Assembly: GCA_014529385.2 (NCBI GenBank) | Contig: CM043942.1 | Coordinates: 34,267,969 to 34,331,968, forward strand | Length of the DNA stretch: 64,000 bases | From: Adiantum capillus-veneris | Lineage: Eukaryota; Streptophyta; Polypodiopsida; Polypodiales; Pteridaceae | Reading direction: 5' to 3' | Part shown: positions 21,626-34,259 of the stretch, one piece after another | Position numbering within the stretch: position 1 is the stretch's first letter | Layout of the letters: each line of letters begins with the position of its first letter | Translations under genes and position numbers: made by a program | Notes under the pieces: generated by a model | What the model was told of the DNA's origin: nothing | Seen by the model: the letters and a program-made list of their open reading frames with translations, nothing else | Databases searched by the model: none

Positions 21626-22668
21626 GAATTCTTGTCGTCCCCGACAAGACCCTATGTCTGCAGTGGCCTTGACGAGTGCTTCATGTTTTGGTGTTGGTTG
21701 AAGCTTTTGTTGTTGCAGTTGCTTCTACTAGATGCTTTGTATGTTGTAGAGTTACCTTTTTCTTGTACATGTAGTGTAGTTGAAGCCATAGCTCTCCCCC
21801 TCCAATTGGTTGTTGGATCGTGAATAGGTTGAGTGAGGTTTGTTGTTGCAGCAAGTCTTTATCTTGGCAGCTCTATATTGTTTGTTCTTTGGGAGTCACC
21901 CTTCATGTGTACCTGTAAACTTGAAGCCTTTTTTAATTTTTTCTGGGCCGATCCCCTTTGATTTTCTAGTTGATGAGCATGTAGTTGTTTGGGGATGTTG
22001 TTGGTCTGCTTTTCTGTGTTTATATAAAAAATAAAATAGTAAAAATAAAATGTGGTGTATATTACAAAATGAAGGTCTTGGATACCTGGATAGGACTAAA
22101 GGGAAAAACCCAGTGGGAAAAAAATGCCTTTAGTCACAATTAAATGTGAGGCTATATGTACTTATGTTTTGATGTAACCGAGTTTTGTTGAGTTAAAGTA
22201 CTTACGGCCATATGGCTACTATTATTGACTGGATATACATTGGATAAGTGTTAGTAGCTTGAAGTCAGAGTCGTTGTTGTTGAGCAAATGCTTATGAAAA
22301 CTGTTACCGCTTCGTCATCGTCATTTTGTTGTGTAAGTGCATGGGTGGAACACAAATCGTGTCAAATGCAAATGTCCAATGATGGGACATTATATATGCT
22401 TGCACAGATAGATGCATGGGAAACAATATGTTGTGTGAGAAGAGTTTGAATGTGTGCTTCCAGGAGTGAACGTAGCTATAGAAGCAAAAATATATTTGAC
22501 TTCAAGAGCTGCCGTTACTCACAAGAAGGGTTTTTGATGCTCGAGGTTTTTTCACTCTCCTCACTGTTTACATGTGCGTGAGTTTTGTGGATTACTCCGC
22601 CTCTCCACCAAATAAAATTGTTAGACTTTGACTCTTCTGCTCACCTATCCAGCATAAGCGACTCAATT

Positions 22669-23820
22669 TTACAATATGCTCAACTCTTCCAGCGTGGTAG
22701 ACTTAGTCTCAGAATTCCAAAATTTGTATAAACCCACATCCTCTTGATCTAAGTCAACCACATATAGCTCGCTTAACCTTCTACATTTGGCATTATGAAT
22801 TTCCGGTGGTCTCTCCTCCGGCTTGGCATCTTCCAATGCTTCTTGAATTTCCACTTGGGCTCCTAAAAAGGACATTGCTTCTTGTATAACTGGACTTCTT
22901 AATCCCACTCTTGAAGAGATAGGGTCTCTTTGTTGAGTTTTAACTCCCCCCATCCGAGAGGGTTCCATATCTAATAATGGCCTTTGGTTATTGCCTGATG
23001 ATATGACTTGTTGTGCTCTGTTAAGTAGCTCTTGAGACAGAGCTAGTTCTTTTTGAAGTTGTGCTATCTTCATAGCTGGTACTTTCGGTGTATTCCTTGT
23101 TTGTGCAATTTGGTGTGTTTGTGCTTTGTCTTGTGCTGGTATGGTGCACGAGACTTGTGCCATGTCTTTCCATGTGGTGTCTTCTGTTGTTCCTTGTTTT
23201 GTGTCATGTGGTGTGTCACTCATTTGTGTAGTGACAATTGTAGGTGTCAATTCTTCCAGGTGCGTAGTTAGAGGTAAACCCATGACGAGATGGTATACAT
23301 TACCACCTTTAGACATGTAGTCTTCTCCTCTTGAGCCAAACGCTTCTGCTGCAAAATAATGATTGTTTTCTAGAGGAACTTCATGACTTGTGACAGCCCT
23401 GTAGTATCGACCGTCTTCGTCTCCATAGAGGGTACCGATTTTCCATTTTCCATCTTGTGCTTTGTACAAAAAACTACTTGGAGGATATGTGTAGATATCT
23501 ATAAGTTGATCTTTGTACAACATTTCTATCTCATTGTCGATGTATTTTCCGTGCCTCATGTAAATTGATCCCAGACAGTCTTCCATGAAATCTAGATGTG
23601 GGTGTAGTGCATTCTTCGCTGTTTCAACTTCCACATATTGAGATGTCCGAGTTTCCTCTGTATCTTTCTTTGTCTTGATGTACAAATTCCGATTGACATC
23701 CTCATAGCATGGAAGTCCTTTGTAGTGGCCAATCAGATAGATCCAAATTTGCTCTCTTGTAATTTCTGCGGATGTACTTGAAGCTTCGTCTCAGCTAGTC
23801 TGATTCCTTTGAGACGCCAT
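22669..23820 (-). pseudogene. Sole ORF of the LARD-like element, possible gag N-terminus
   Basis: The start is taken at ATG 23,820 (MASQRNQTS). An in-frame TGA follows at 23,793-23,791, then about 374 open codons to 22,669. The first half looks globular (REQIWIYLIGHYKGLP, DGKWKIGTLYGDEDGRYY, YFAAEAFGSRGEDYM). The middle is Thr/Gln-rich, and a helical Leu/Gln segment (AQLQKELALSQELLNRAQQV) could form a coiled coil. There is no zinc knuckle or enzyme motif. The ORF begins where the related element at 48.3 kb starts its gag (MASQQPGG), so a shared gag N-terminal domain is inferred but not proven. Function is unknown. Confidence 0.6.
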
Positions 23821-25380
23821 TGCTTTTGTCTTGACTCCCTTGTTACCTGTTCAGCGCTAGCTCTAATTGCTTACCTCAATGCTAATAAAAATTATTAGCA
23901 CCCTTGTGTCAGTCTTTTTCGCTTGAGGTCCTTCAGCTTTTGTGGATGCCTTAATCTCTGAGTTTTCTGAACTGGGCTTTGCTTGCACTGCTTGAACTTC
24001 TTAGCTCCCTTGCTTTCCAAGGCTGATACTGACTTGTCTGGCTGCTTGCTTTGCCTAGAGCTTTTTAGCAGGTCTTGATCTATTGGAAGCACTGTGATAA
24101 GTCATGCAAATTATCACTATACTACAACGATTGCTCCCTTCGTAGCGATTCTTGAGTCGAGCTAACCTGTGTTCACTTTAGCACACAATCTGCAAAATTC
24201 TATTTAGCTGGCAAACTTTTTCACAATGAATACAAAAATTCTTGATGTGCCTTTGACGGCCACACTTGTTCCGTGGGCTCGGAAGTGAATTTCAAATTCG
24301 CTTTTAGCTGAACTAAACTTAAGCTAGCACAAGAGAATTATGCACAAGTTGCAGTGATTTGCTAGCAAAAATCTTGTGTTACATTTCTCCAAAACTTGCG
24401 ACTATTATTGTAAAATCAAGAGTCCTTGTGTATGGTCTTACTGCTACCAGATTTGTGTATGGGCGCTCAAATTTTACACTGGGTCATAGTTAACTTTTAC
24501 ACCTTCCCGCGGGTGACCAATGGTTTTCCCAAGAGATAATTTCAATCTGCTAACTTAGCAGTCTTCAATGGTCAATTAGAAGGCCTAGAGACCAAATCTG
24601 GTTTCAAATTTCAGCTTTTCGATGATGAAAATCTCACATGCACTCGTGTCCGCTCTAGGTCGATTTGAGCGATCTGTTCCAGAGCCTGGGTTGACTCTAG
24701 CCGATGACCTCGCTTATGGCTCACTAGCCCCTCTCCTAGGGAAAAGTCAAAACTATGTTCAAAACCGTGATCGTTTTCTCACAATTCTTTCGAACTGTCG
24801 CTTTTAGACACACCTGACTTCCGGATGCATTTTGAGGCCTTTTTTTCAAAGTTGACCTAAATGGTTGCCAAAGTCATAACTTTAGTTCAAGTTTTGCTCT
24901 AAGATCTGTAGTGTCGCTCTCAGGCTACGTTTTGATATAAAAACTTTTCCAATCCAATACCGTTTGTGAAAGCTATGGACAAAATAGTGAAATGCAGTTT
25001 AAAATGGTCAAAATGAGTCCAAATTCAATTTTAAAAGAAGATTTGGGATCTTTGTGACACTTTGAACACCCCTGTATGGTCAAAATTACAGTTGGACCCT
25101 AAAACTGGCCTAGAGACATCCTACGCCCAAATTTTTTTCTGCTCAGAATTGAATAAAATTTGGTCTCCCCTTGGTGTGTTGAACCCATAGGTATCCTCAC
25201 TTTTTGTTTCTGACACCTCTAGGATGGTCAAATGATCAAGTATCTGTTTAAGAAGCTAGATGTCCGATCTGGTGAATTTTCAAGTCAAATCAGCTCCAAA
25301 TTGGACCAAACTTGACTAGCAGGCTTATAAAAGGCTATACAACACTATGGTATGCTCATAGTAGGGTTTTGGCCTCAAAA
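23821..25380 (-). other. Proximal leader of the LARD-like element
   Basis: No gene is seen. It is minus-strand leader between the ORF and the palindrome-bearing repeats, with scattered GTCAAAA/TTGACC motifs that foreshadow the repeats further up. Confidence 0.5.
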
Positions 25381-25384
25381 TCAT

Positions 25385-28300
25385 GCAAGAGACATCCTAT
25401 GGGTAGGATATCTATTTGCTCAGAATTGGGCCAAATTTGAACCTAAGACTCTCCCTGTGTCCAGCAACCCAATGGTATGCTCAGATTTGGATTTGGATGC
25501 CAAAAGCTCCCAAGGCTGGCTATTCTTGCCTTTGTCTAGTACAAAACGCTAAAATTCGCTTAATCTTCAATTTTACTCATCCAACTGAGATGAAACTTGT
25601 CACATACACTCAATACAACATTTAGAACATGCATATGATGTCAACTTATGGTTTGGTCTCAAAATCACCCCTTGCACACAATTTGGGTAGGATGTCTGGT
25701 AATTCTCGTCTTTTGCCTTTAATCTATCAAAATAAGGTCAAATTCCTGGTTTGAGAGTGTAAATAGGTAAAACCTACCTTCTAAACACTCTGATGACCTC
25801 AGAATTGCAAAATTATGCCTAGATCACCCTGTAGACATCCTACGGGTAGGATGTCTACTGCCTATTTTTTCATATTGAAGTGCTCCTAATGCTTCCTTAT
25901 GGTCACAGCAAGTGCTAGTAAGCTCCACAAATGAAAAAAAATGTGCAAAAATCACTCACTTCAAGCAATTTATGAATTTTTTGCTTTCTGACTTCGCCTT
26001 TTGACTTTGGGACATCAAAAACATCGGAAAACACTCAAGTCAACATGTTCCTCGGGTAAAACGTACTCTTTGAACACACTGATGGTCTCAGAATTCCCAA
26101 ATTCCTGCCCAAAAACCCCCTCGAGACATACTGCGCCCAAATTTTGTTATGCTCAAAATGAAGCAAGATTTGGTTCAAAGGTTTCCCTTGAGTTTAACAA
26201 CACCTTGGTATGCTCAAAATTTCATTTGAATGTCAAAATCACTCCAAACAAGCAATTTATGAATTTTTCTCTTTCTGACTTTGCCTTTTGACTTTTGGAC
26301 ATCAAAAACATGGGAAAACACTCAAGTCAACATGTTCCTAGGGTATACCTACCCTCTAAACACACTGGTGGTCTCAGAATTCCCAAATTCTTGCCCAAAA
26401 ACCCCATGGAGACATACTACGCCCAATTTTTTTTCTGCTCAAAATGAAGCAAGATTTGGTTCAAAGGTTCCCCTTGAGTCTAACAACACCTTGGTATGCT
26501 CAGAATTTCATTTGAATGTCAAAATCACTCCAAACAAGCAATTTATGAATTTTTCCCTTTCGACTTCGCCTATTGACTTTTGGACATCAAAACATGGGAA
26601 AACACTCAAGTCAACATGTTCCTAGGATAAAACCTACCCTCTGAACACACTGGTGGTCTCAGAACTCCCAAAAACCCACTGGAGACATACTACGCCCAAA
26701 TTTGTTTCTACTTAGAATGAAGCAAGATTTGGTTCAAAGGTTCCCCTTGAGTCTAGCAACACCTTGGTATGCTCAGGATTGCATTTGAATGTCAAAATCA
26801 CGCCAAACCAAGAATTTATGAATTTTTCGCTATCTGACTTCGCCTGTTGACTTTTGGACATCAGAAACATGGGAAAACACTCAAGTCAACATGTTCCCAG
26901 GGTAAAACCTACCCTCTGAACACACTGGTGGTCCCAGAATTCCCAAATTCCTGCCCAAAAACCCCCTGGAGACATACTACGTCCAAAAATTTTTCTGCTC
27001 AGAATGAAGCAAGATTTGGTTCAAAGATTCTCCTCAAGTCTAGCAACACAGTGATATGCTCAGAAATTCAATTGGATGTCAAAATCATCCAAAACGAGCA
27101 ATTTATGAGTTTTTCGCTTTCTAACTTCGTCTTTTGACTTTTGGTCATCAAAAACATGGGAAAACACTCAACTCAACACGAACTTAGGGTAAAACCTACC
27201 CTCTGAACACACTGGTGGTCTCAGAATTCCCAAATTCCTGCCCAAAAACCCCCTGGAGACATACTACGCCCAAATTTTTTTCTGCTCAGAATGAAGCAAG
27301 ATTTGGTTCAAAGGTTTCCCTTGAGTCTAGCAACACCTTGGTATGCTCAGAATTTCATTTGAATGTCAAAAATCACTCCAAACAAGCAATTTATGAATTT
27401 TTCGCTTTCTGACTTCGTCTATTGATTTTTGGACATCAAAAACATTGGAAAACACTCAAGTCAACATGGTCCTAGAGTAAAACCTACCCTCTGAAGACAC
27501 TGGTGGCCTCAGAATTCCCAAATTCCTGCCTAAAAACCCCCTACAGACATACTACGCCCAAATTTTTTTCTTCTCAAAATGAAGCAAGATTTGGTTCAAA
27601 GAGTTTCCTTAAGTCTAGCAACACAGTGATATGCTCAGAAATTCAATTGGATGTCAAAACCATCCAAAACGGCTCTTCCGGACACAATCTTTCCAAAAAC
27701 GCTAAAGTCCACTTCACCCAAGTTTAAGTGCCCAAATGAGATGAAACTTGGTAGACACTCTTAGAAACACTTTTAGAACATGTGTATAAGGTCAACTTGT
27801 GGTTTGGTCTCCTTTCATTCATCAAACGTAAGATGGGTAGGATGTCTGATCTTCCCCTTCTTGTACTTTTTTGAGGTCAAAATAAGGTCAAAATTGTTGT
27901 TTTAAGGTGTACTTGGGGTAAAACCTACCCTTTGAACAATCTGGCAACCTCAGAATTATCAAATTCCTGCCCAAAATGGCCTTGGAGACATACTACGCCC
28001 AAATTTTCTTTTTCTCAGAATGAAGTAAGATCTGGTCCAGAGGTTCTCCTTGGTGTGTTGATTCCCAATATGTCCAAATTTGGTGATTTTGACAACTTTG
28101 AGCTAGTCAAACACTCAAGATTTTTCTTCAGATTCTAGGGTTTCCTCAAGCTGTTTACCCATTCAAATGATTTCCAATTTTGTCCAAACTTGGTGTGAAG
28201 GCTTCTTTTATGCTAAGAAACACTTTGGTTTGGTCAAAAATTGGTATGGGCCCCCAAATCTAGCCTTGAGACATACTACGGGTAGGATGTCTATCTGCTT

Positions 28301-28715
28301 CAAATGATCCAATTTTTGTCCCACTTAATCCCCTAGATCCTGGAAACACTCTGGTGATATCAGTTTTGTAAAATGTTGCCCCAAAATGGCCCTAGAGACA
28401 TCCTACGTGTAGGATGTCTCTTGCATAATTTTCCTGACTGGAGTAGTTTTTATACTTCTTTATGGTCTTTACGCTTGATATCATTCACCAACGACACTCA
28501 AAAGCACAACAATCACTACAAACAAGCACTTTATGAATTTTTCTCGCTTTCTAGCTTCGCCTTTTGACTTTTGGACACCAAAAATATGTAAAAACACTCA
28601 ACTCAACATGTGCTTAGAGTAAAACATACCCACTGAACACACTTGTGACCTCAAAATTTTTCAAATCTTCACAATTTTACCTCTAGAGACATACTACGCG
28701 TAAGATGTCTCCAAT
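25385..28715 (-). repeat. Palindrome array in the element leader
   Basis: Near-perfect palindromes with arms AGACATCCTA and TAGGATGTCT lie at 25,389-25,412, 25,832-25,857, 28,268-28,293, 28,395-28,420 and 28,686-28,711. Half-sites (GGGTAGGATGTCT) lie near 25,679 and 27,836, and decayed half-sites (GAGACATACTACGCCC) occur in each 287-bp unit. Each full site could form a 10-12-bp hairpin in RNA or a cruciform in DNA. Confidence 0.9.
25985..27700 (-). repeat. Tandem array of about 287-bp units
   Basis: About six units, marked by GACTTTTGGACATCAAAAAC, start near 26,003, 26,290, 26,575, 26,849, 27,136 and 27,424 (spacings 287, 285, 274, 287, 288). Each contains GAATTCCCAAATTCCTGCCC and GAGACATACTACGCCC. 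A diverged unit starts near 28,565. The array is part of the leader, and the apparent plus-strand ORFs across it are repeat artefacts. Confidence 0.92.
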
Positions 28716-29230
28716 GACAGAATTGTGATTTTTTTAGTTCTAAATTTCTCTTAAGCTCTGCCAACCCCTTTGGACTACTCACAACATTTATCAATCATCA
28801 AGCAAGCATCCAAATGCAATTTTCCTTTTTCCTTGATTTTATGTTTTCACAACTTTGATGAGCCTAGTAGCAAATATGACATGCATGATATGCTCAAGAT
28901 CAAAATCAGTACGTCCTACTTACTCTACTCCTACTCATCACATGGGATGGTGAAATTTTTTATGCTCAAGTCGCTTTCTAGTCTCACACGGACTCTCTAG
29001 CCGACTTTTCACCTTTTCCACCTCACCAACTCCCCATCAATTCACACCTATCTCCTACCTAATACTACCAAGTCGAAGGATCTAGGCCAGACACACGCTC
29101 CCTAGACTCCCTCTAAGACCAAAAGAGTCCACCACTCTCCGATCCTATCTAAAAGAATAAATATACTCTGGCAAGCCAGAGGGACCTCTATCCTCAAGGA
29201 CTACTCTTGATCACCTACTTAGGGTCCTCT

Positions 29231-29248
29231 TCCCCGACAATGGCGCCA
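29231..29248 (-). promoter_or_regulatory. Primer-binding site (tRNA-Asp type)
   Basis: The minus strand reads TGGCGCCATTGTCGGGGA, matching 16 of 18 bases of the plant tRNA-Asp PBS (TGGCGCCGTTGCCGGGGA). It sits one base inside the LTR. Confidence 0.88.
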
Positions 29249-29249
29249 A

Positions 29250-30318
29250 TGTTGGCGGATACGCCGCGACGGATGTCAGCATACCGAGAACTCACCTAAC
29301 ATATAATGTCAACTGAGGAAGAATTTCGACCCGCAGGCGCGTGGAAGCAAGCAAAGGGTGTCAACCTCTACTCGATCGACTAATGACTACTTCCTATAGA
29401 GATATCAAATCTGCATGCCATAGGTTCTGTGAATGTGAGAGTCTCCTATAATGCTACTGCAAGCCAAAAGCCCATCAAACGATCTCAAAACTTCACAAAA
29501 CTCAAGGGAAGTCCTACACACACTGGAAGACCGCTATCCCTTAGGTCTTTGACCACAAATCCTAACCCAATACCTTCCGTGAAAAAAAACGCGTAGTATG
29601 TATGGCGGATTTTACAGGTCACTGTTTCTAACATCTAACATGCTTAATGCGTAGCTCTACTCGCTCTGATCACGTGGATATGATGAAATGCAAAAACGGA
29701 CACCTTTTTTTCACCAAAACTCCCAAAGTAGCTCGCGAGTGAATCTGCCAAAACACAGACGAACGCACGTGATGTAAGCATCAACACGTAGCTCTCCTCG
29801 TGGGCAACACGTTGCTGCTCTCTGTTTGGGATTCCGACCACCGTAGCTCTTGTAGCACACACACACACTCTCTCTCACTCTCTCGCGGTCTCCCAATTGA
29901 CATAGAAGATAAAAATTATTAGAAGTCTCCTTTACAACGCTTTAGGTTTTGGTTTATATACTAAGCCTTAAAAAACCTAATGTCCGGCCAAAATGATCTG
30001 ATTTGTCCCTAGGCTTCTATAGAGCTTAATTACAACACCGTGAGCTGGCTTTGCTCATCCAACAAGCATCTGCGACCAAAATACAATTGCCGACTTAAAG
30101 TATGAAGTTCTTGTAAACATTACAAAAGTGACCGTAATGGCTCAAAATGATAATAACGGGATATTCGATGATGTCCATGAGCTTGTATCTTCACATTACA
30201 GCATCATTCTTCATCTTCATCACTTCATCAGCATCTTTATATGGAATCTTTAGAGAATCTTTGAGGAATCTTCATGGAATCTTTGTGGAAGCGTTGTTGA
30301 AAGGTTGGTCTGTCAACA
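29250..30318 (-). mobile_element. 5' LTR of the LARD-like element
   Basis: 1,069 bp. On the plus strand it runs from TGTTGGCGGATA to TGTCAACA. It is homologous to 20,619-21,613 along its length with scattered substitutions and two indels, indicating an old insertion. Confidence 0.92.
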
Positions 30319-30323
30319 AAGGG

Positions 30324-31178
30324 CTAGTGTGCATTTGATTTTGATAGACAATTTAATAAAATGAAAGTTCCCAACATTTAAAGATTCTTTGGCTTTAAAC
30401 ACTTTGATGGTTTTGCAAATAATGAATGTTGTTCATGTTCACCCAGGTATGAAGGTAGGGTTTTTAGAGTACTGACCTTGAAATTTATGATCTTTGTGAA
30501 TCCCAATCTCCATACAATGACTGCATATTCACCTCCATGGGTGGATCTTTTAAATACAACTCTTCAAATTGAGAAACCCTAAAGTCTAACTTCCATCATT
30601 AGCATCTCTCACAGCATCCCAAACATGATTAAGCCAATCTTCCTACATGGGCCGAATTCTGTCCAAGCCACCTTTCATAATGCACAACAAGAATTGGTTC
30701 CCTTGTTAACTCTAGTTCTTTTTCACCTTCTTTGTTGGACACTTTCTCACTAGTATCTGTAGGGCGGTCCCTTTTCAAAGTGTGTATCATATCACATGAA
30801 TGAACTAGAGTGGATTATTTTTAGTCCTAAATGTACACTTATATGTATACATTAGAGGGGTTGATGTAAATGTAGCATGTATAATGGGGTATTATTAATA
30901 ATATCTTGAATGCATGTGATATAGACAGCTTTTGATGAGTGAACATCCCAGGCTAGTATATATTGGTCTCTTTGTTTTGTTTCTACTAATGTTGATGGTT
31001 CTCTCTTCTGCATTTCTAGGATTTCTTATGAAATTTGTACTAGCTTCTAATATGCTTCTACCCTATGTGATTCTAGCTAAGGGGTTGGGTGACTTTTCCC
31101 CTTGATTTCCAAATTCTACTTACCTTGTAACCTCACTTTCATTTTCCACTAAGACAGAACATCCAGATTTTTCAATGA
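30324..31178. other. Unassigned flank
   Basis: Continuation of the pre-insertion locus after the AAGGG duplication. No domain, RNA gene or repeat could be recognised. Confidence 0.3.
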
Positions 31179-31970
31179 TTATTTTATCTTAGTTGAGATT
31201 ATTTTGGCTCTCTTTTCTAGAAACTCTTCATATTTCTTAGCTATGGCATTCTTGGTTCCATTTTCTTGGAATGGTTTGTGTTTTTTTGGCTTCTCACTGA
31301 ATGAAAAGACTGTTTGCTTTTGGAGCTTGGCTTGAGCTGTTGTTATGACTTTTATTGGTATTTTTGGTTCACTATCTAATGAAATAAAAGGAATTACTCC
31401 CACATGTTAATAGAAGATATACTCTTATTATTAGGACAATTCGTAGGAAATTCTCCACCCTTCTTACCACAATCATAACAATAAATTTTTGGTGGAACTA
31501 GGTTGTTGTTAGGACATTCTTTCTTCCACCAATGATCCCATGCTCCATAATTGTGGAAACCACTAGTGATTGGTCTTTTCTTAGGTTGTGGATATTTTTT
31601 AACCGTAGGTAGTCTAGCCCCTATATTTGCAATAAAATATACTAATAAAACCTCTAGGGGTGCATAGGAGGTAGGTTTCACCATAGGTATATGTTGTGGT
31701 ACATACCATCCCTCTTGTATTGGTAGAGATGAACTACTTTCATATGTAGTTATGGGGACTAGGTTTTCTCATCCAAAGCTCTTCAAGTTGCAGTAATTCA
31801 TCAAGAATGGCATTATCTCTTGGAAATGAAGGTTTTTGGCCCACAACAACTTGAGATATCTTCAATCCAACTACAGGTTTTTGCAAGTGAGCCATCTTTG
31901 TTGACGGATAACTATAGACAAGTTTCCCTTGATATCTCAATGGCATGCCCGTATTGCAACATTTCCTCAT
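31179..31970 (-). pseudogene. Gypsy gag/nucleocapsid remnant
   Basis: Minus-strand fragments in several frames. The middle one (31,394-31,684) has Pro/Lys-rich text, then CYDCGKKGGEFPTNC, a zinc knuckle whose histidine is lost, preceded by Trp-rich YGAWDHWWKKECPNN. The flanking frames (VGLKISQVVVGQKPSFPRDN; KKYEEFLEKRAKI) fit the surrounding gag/spacer. No pol is found. Confidence 0.55.
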
Positions 31971-33123
31971 ACTTAGGTATGTAATATCACACGTGTGTTA
32001 TGATTTTTCCATTTATCTTCTACGACACCATTTTTTAAAACTTAGTTATCCCACTAGTTGAGCTACTAGTAGCTTTTGTTTTATTGCTCTCACTGGAAAC
32101 AATCTTTTCAAACTGGTTACCATTCATTCAACTTTTTCATTAGTTCCTCATATTTAGATATAGGGTTGGAGTTGTAATTGTGGTCCCACTTGATTTGGCA
32201 ATGTACCTACCATTCTATCACTCTTACTTTCATTATTGTTTGACCTCTTCCTCTTCGTAGATCTCACAATTGTTTACTAAGTCTATGGCATTTAGAATTC
32301 AATATTCCAAATGTTAAAAGCCCTTCCAAGAATATAAAAACCAACCTTTCTTCTTTTGGTTTTTCCATTTTAGGACATCTAACAACATATTGCCTCATAC
32401 ATCTAGCACAATCTCTCATTGTTTCCTCTTGTTTTTCAATCTCAAGACACGATACTCAACAATGGTATACTCAAAAATCTTACCTTATTAAAAGTGTGGG
32501 GTTCAAAGTTACAAGTTTGAACTTTATATATGGCCCATGAACAAGAAAATACAAGAGTCGAGATAACAAAATAATAAGGCTGATGTCATTATAATGAAAA
32601 ATTAGAAAACATGTGTGACATGGTCTTCAATAGACTACTCTTGTTAGCCTGGTTGTAACATACATAGTATCAAAGTGTCTATGAATTGTGTATTGGAAAG
32701 ATATACAAGAGCATAAGGAAATAAGTTGGTATGTCATAACTTTGTTCATTAATGCTATGGCACCTTGGCATCCTATGTGCAAGCTACATGCACATAGTAA
32801 TGCATTGAACAGAGATAAGATACAAGAACACAAAGAAATAGGTTGATATGTTTACAACGTTGTCTCTCATAAACCAACAATGATGGTGCAACAAACTTAA
32901 AAAAATGTAGTGTATGCTTACAACCAAATTATAATGTTTAAACATGAACATTCATCGTCCTTGTATACGCGATACACCTAAAGATTGTCTAGCTTTGTAA
33001 GCCATTTCTCATTCATGGTTTTCATCACCTAGAGTGGTGGGTTTGAATACCTTTCATTTTAAAGGTGAAAATAAGTAGTTAATGACTAAAGTTAGCTTGT
33101 ACTATACAATGAATGTCTAACAA
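31971..33123. other. Unassigned stretch downstream of the cyclophilin gene
   Basis: No gene is seen. Short inverted repeats occur (GTTCAAA/TTTGAAC near 32,490; TATGTGC/GCACATA near 32,776-32,798 within a wider imperfect hairpin at about 32,739-32,812). A motif near AGATACAAGA-CA-A-GAAATA-GTTG is present twice around 32,698 and 32,818. Confidence 0.3.
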
Positions 33124-34216
33124 CTACAACACTCCACTATTTGTAATGACTATAGGATGCATTGGCTTTCCTGATTCATCCACAGTGACATTGTTGATTT
33201 TATAAACCACGTCCATTCCTTGTACCACCTCTCCAAACACCAAATTTAGCCCATTTAGCTCGGGAGCAATGTCCATTGTAATGAAAAATTCATATCCATT
33301 CTTAGATGGCCCTGAACCTACCAAGGATAACAACCCTACCTGCAAAAATTAGTATTCAAATTTTGAGTACTTTAGCTCCATCACAGAATGAAAAACATCA
33401 ATAGTAATTACCTTGTCAAAAATGTCATGCTCACTTTCAAATTCTAAAGATGAGATATCAATGGCATCTATCTCTTCATTTGCATCTTTGCCTCCTGTGA
33501 TACAAAGCATGATGTGAGGTCGTGTTATTCTCAAAGAAATGTGAAAAAGGAATTTTAAATATAAATATTGAATGTGTGTATGCAATAGTGTGTATGTGTG
33601 TGTTACAAACATACCATAAATCATATAGAGGTTTGTTATTTCTTAGTCTAGCTTTAAATGATCATCAATGAGATAAAAATCCCTTGTATCTTTTATCGAT
33701 TTGTAAATATAGAGAATGCCACACAAAATGCATATGGATTTTGACAAGCCTATAAAACAATAATAGGTAAGTGTGACCATCCCGGGCCAAAATCTCTATG
33801 TCTTTCATGCATATTTGTATGGATATAGATGTAGGTGTTTTGCATGTAAATGCATGCATCAATGATCTTCAAAATTACCATATAAATCTCCACCCTGGAT
33901 TAGAACTCCATGAACCACCCTATTGATTGTAGTGCCCTCGTAATGGAGACGTATCCCATCTGATGTATTCCCCTTCTCGCCAGTTGTAAGGGCTATAAAG
34001 TTTTGTACAGTATTTGGTGCCTAAGAGTATTACACATACAAAACTCCATGTGCATCAATTTGATAAGAAAATCCTCATAATTGTTATTGGTTGAACAAGT
34101 AATGGTTTTGTAACATTATCAATATTAAACACAAATACATATTTCATGATTTGAAGATTCTTAGACATAAAATGCCTCAATAAACAAGAAAACCATTCAA
34201 GATTATCGGCCAATAT

Positions 34217-34259
<43 letters not shown>

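Larger units (their letters stand above)
20619..30318 (-). mobile_element. Complete non-autonomous LTR retrotransposon (LARD-like)
   Basis: LTRs at 20,619-21,613 and 29,250-30,318 flank a 7.6-kb interior. The 5-bp target duplication AAGGG is exact (20,614-20,618 and 30,319-30,323). On the minus strand the order is LTR, tRNA-Asp-type PBS (29,248-29,231), a 5.4-kb repetitive leader, one ORF (23,820-22,669), polypurine tract (21,625-21,614), LTR. No protease, RT, RNase H or integrase motif was seen, so it would need enzymes from a relative. The likely relative is the element at 43.7-51.1 kb, which has a similar LTR, PBS and leader. Confidence 0.92.

Noticed and set aside
26001-27727. Series of 65-115-codon plus-strand ORFs with similar proteins
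   Set aside because: They repeat with the 287-bp array, lie antisense to the element, and show no start signals; the similarity is that of the DNA repeats.
29231-29248. tRNA-Asp gene fragment
   Set aside because: Only the 18-nt 3' end matches, placed against an LTR; it is a primer-binding site.
32739-32812. Possible microRNA-like hairpin
   Set aside because: The stem has several mismatches and a large loop; without small-RNA data it cannot be told from chance inverted repeats.
33349-33624. 91-codon ORF as a separate gene
   Set aside because: It is exon 3 of the cyclophilin read through its flanking introns.
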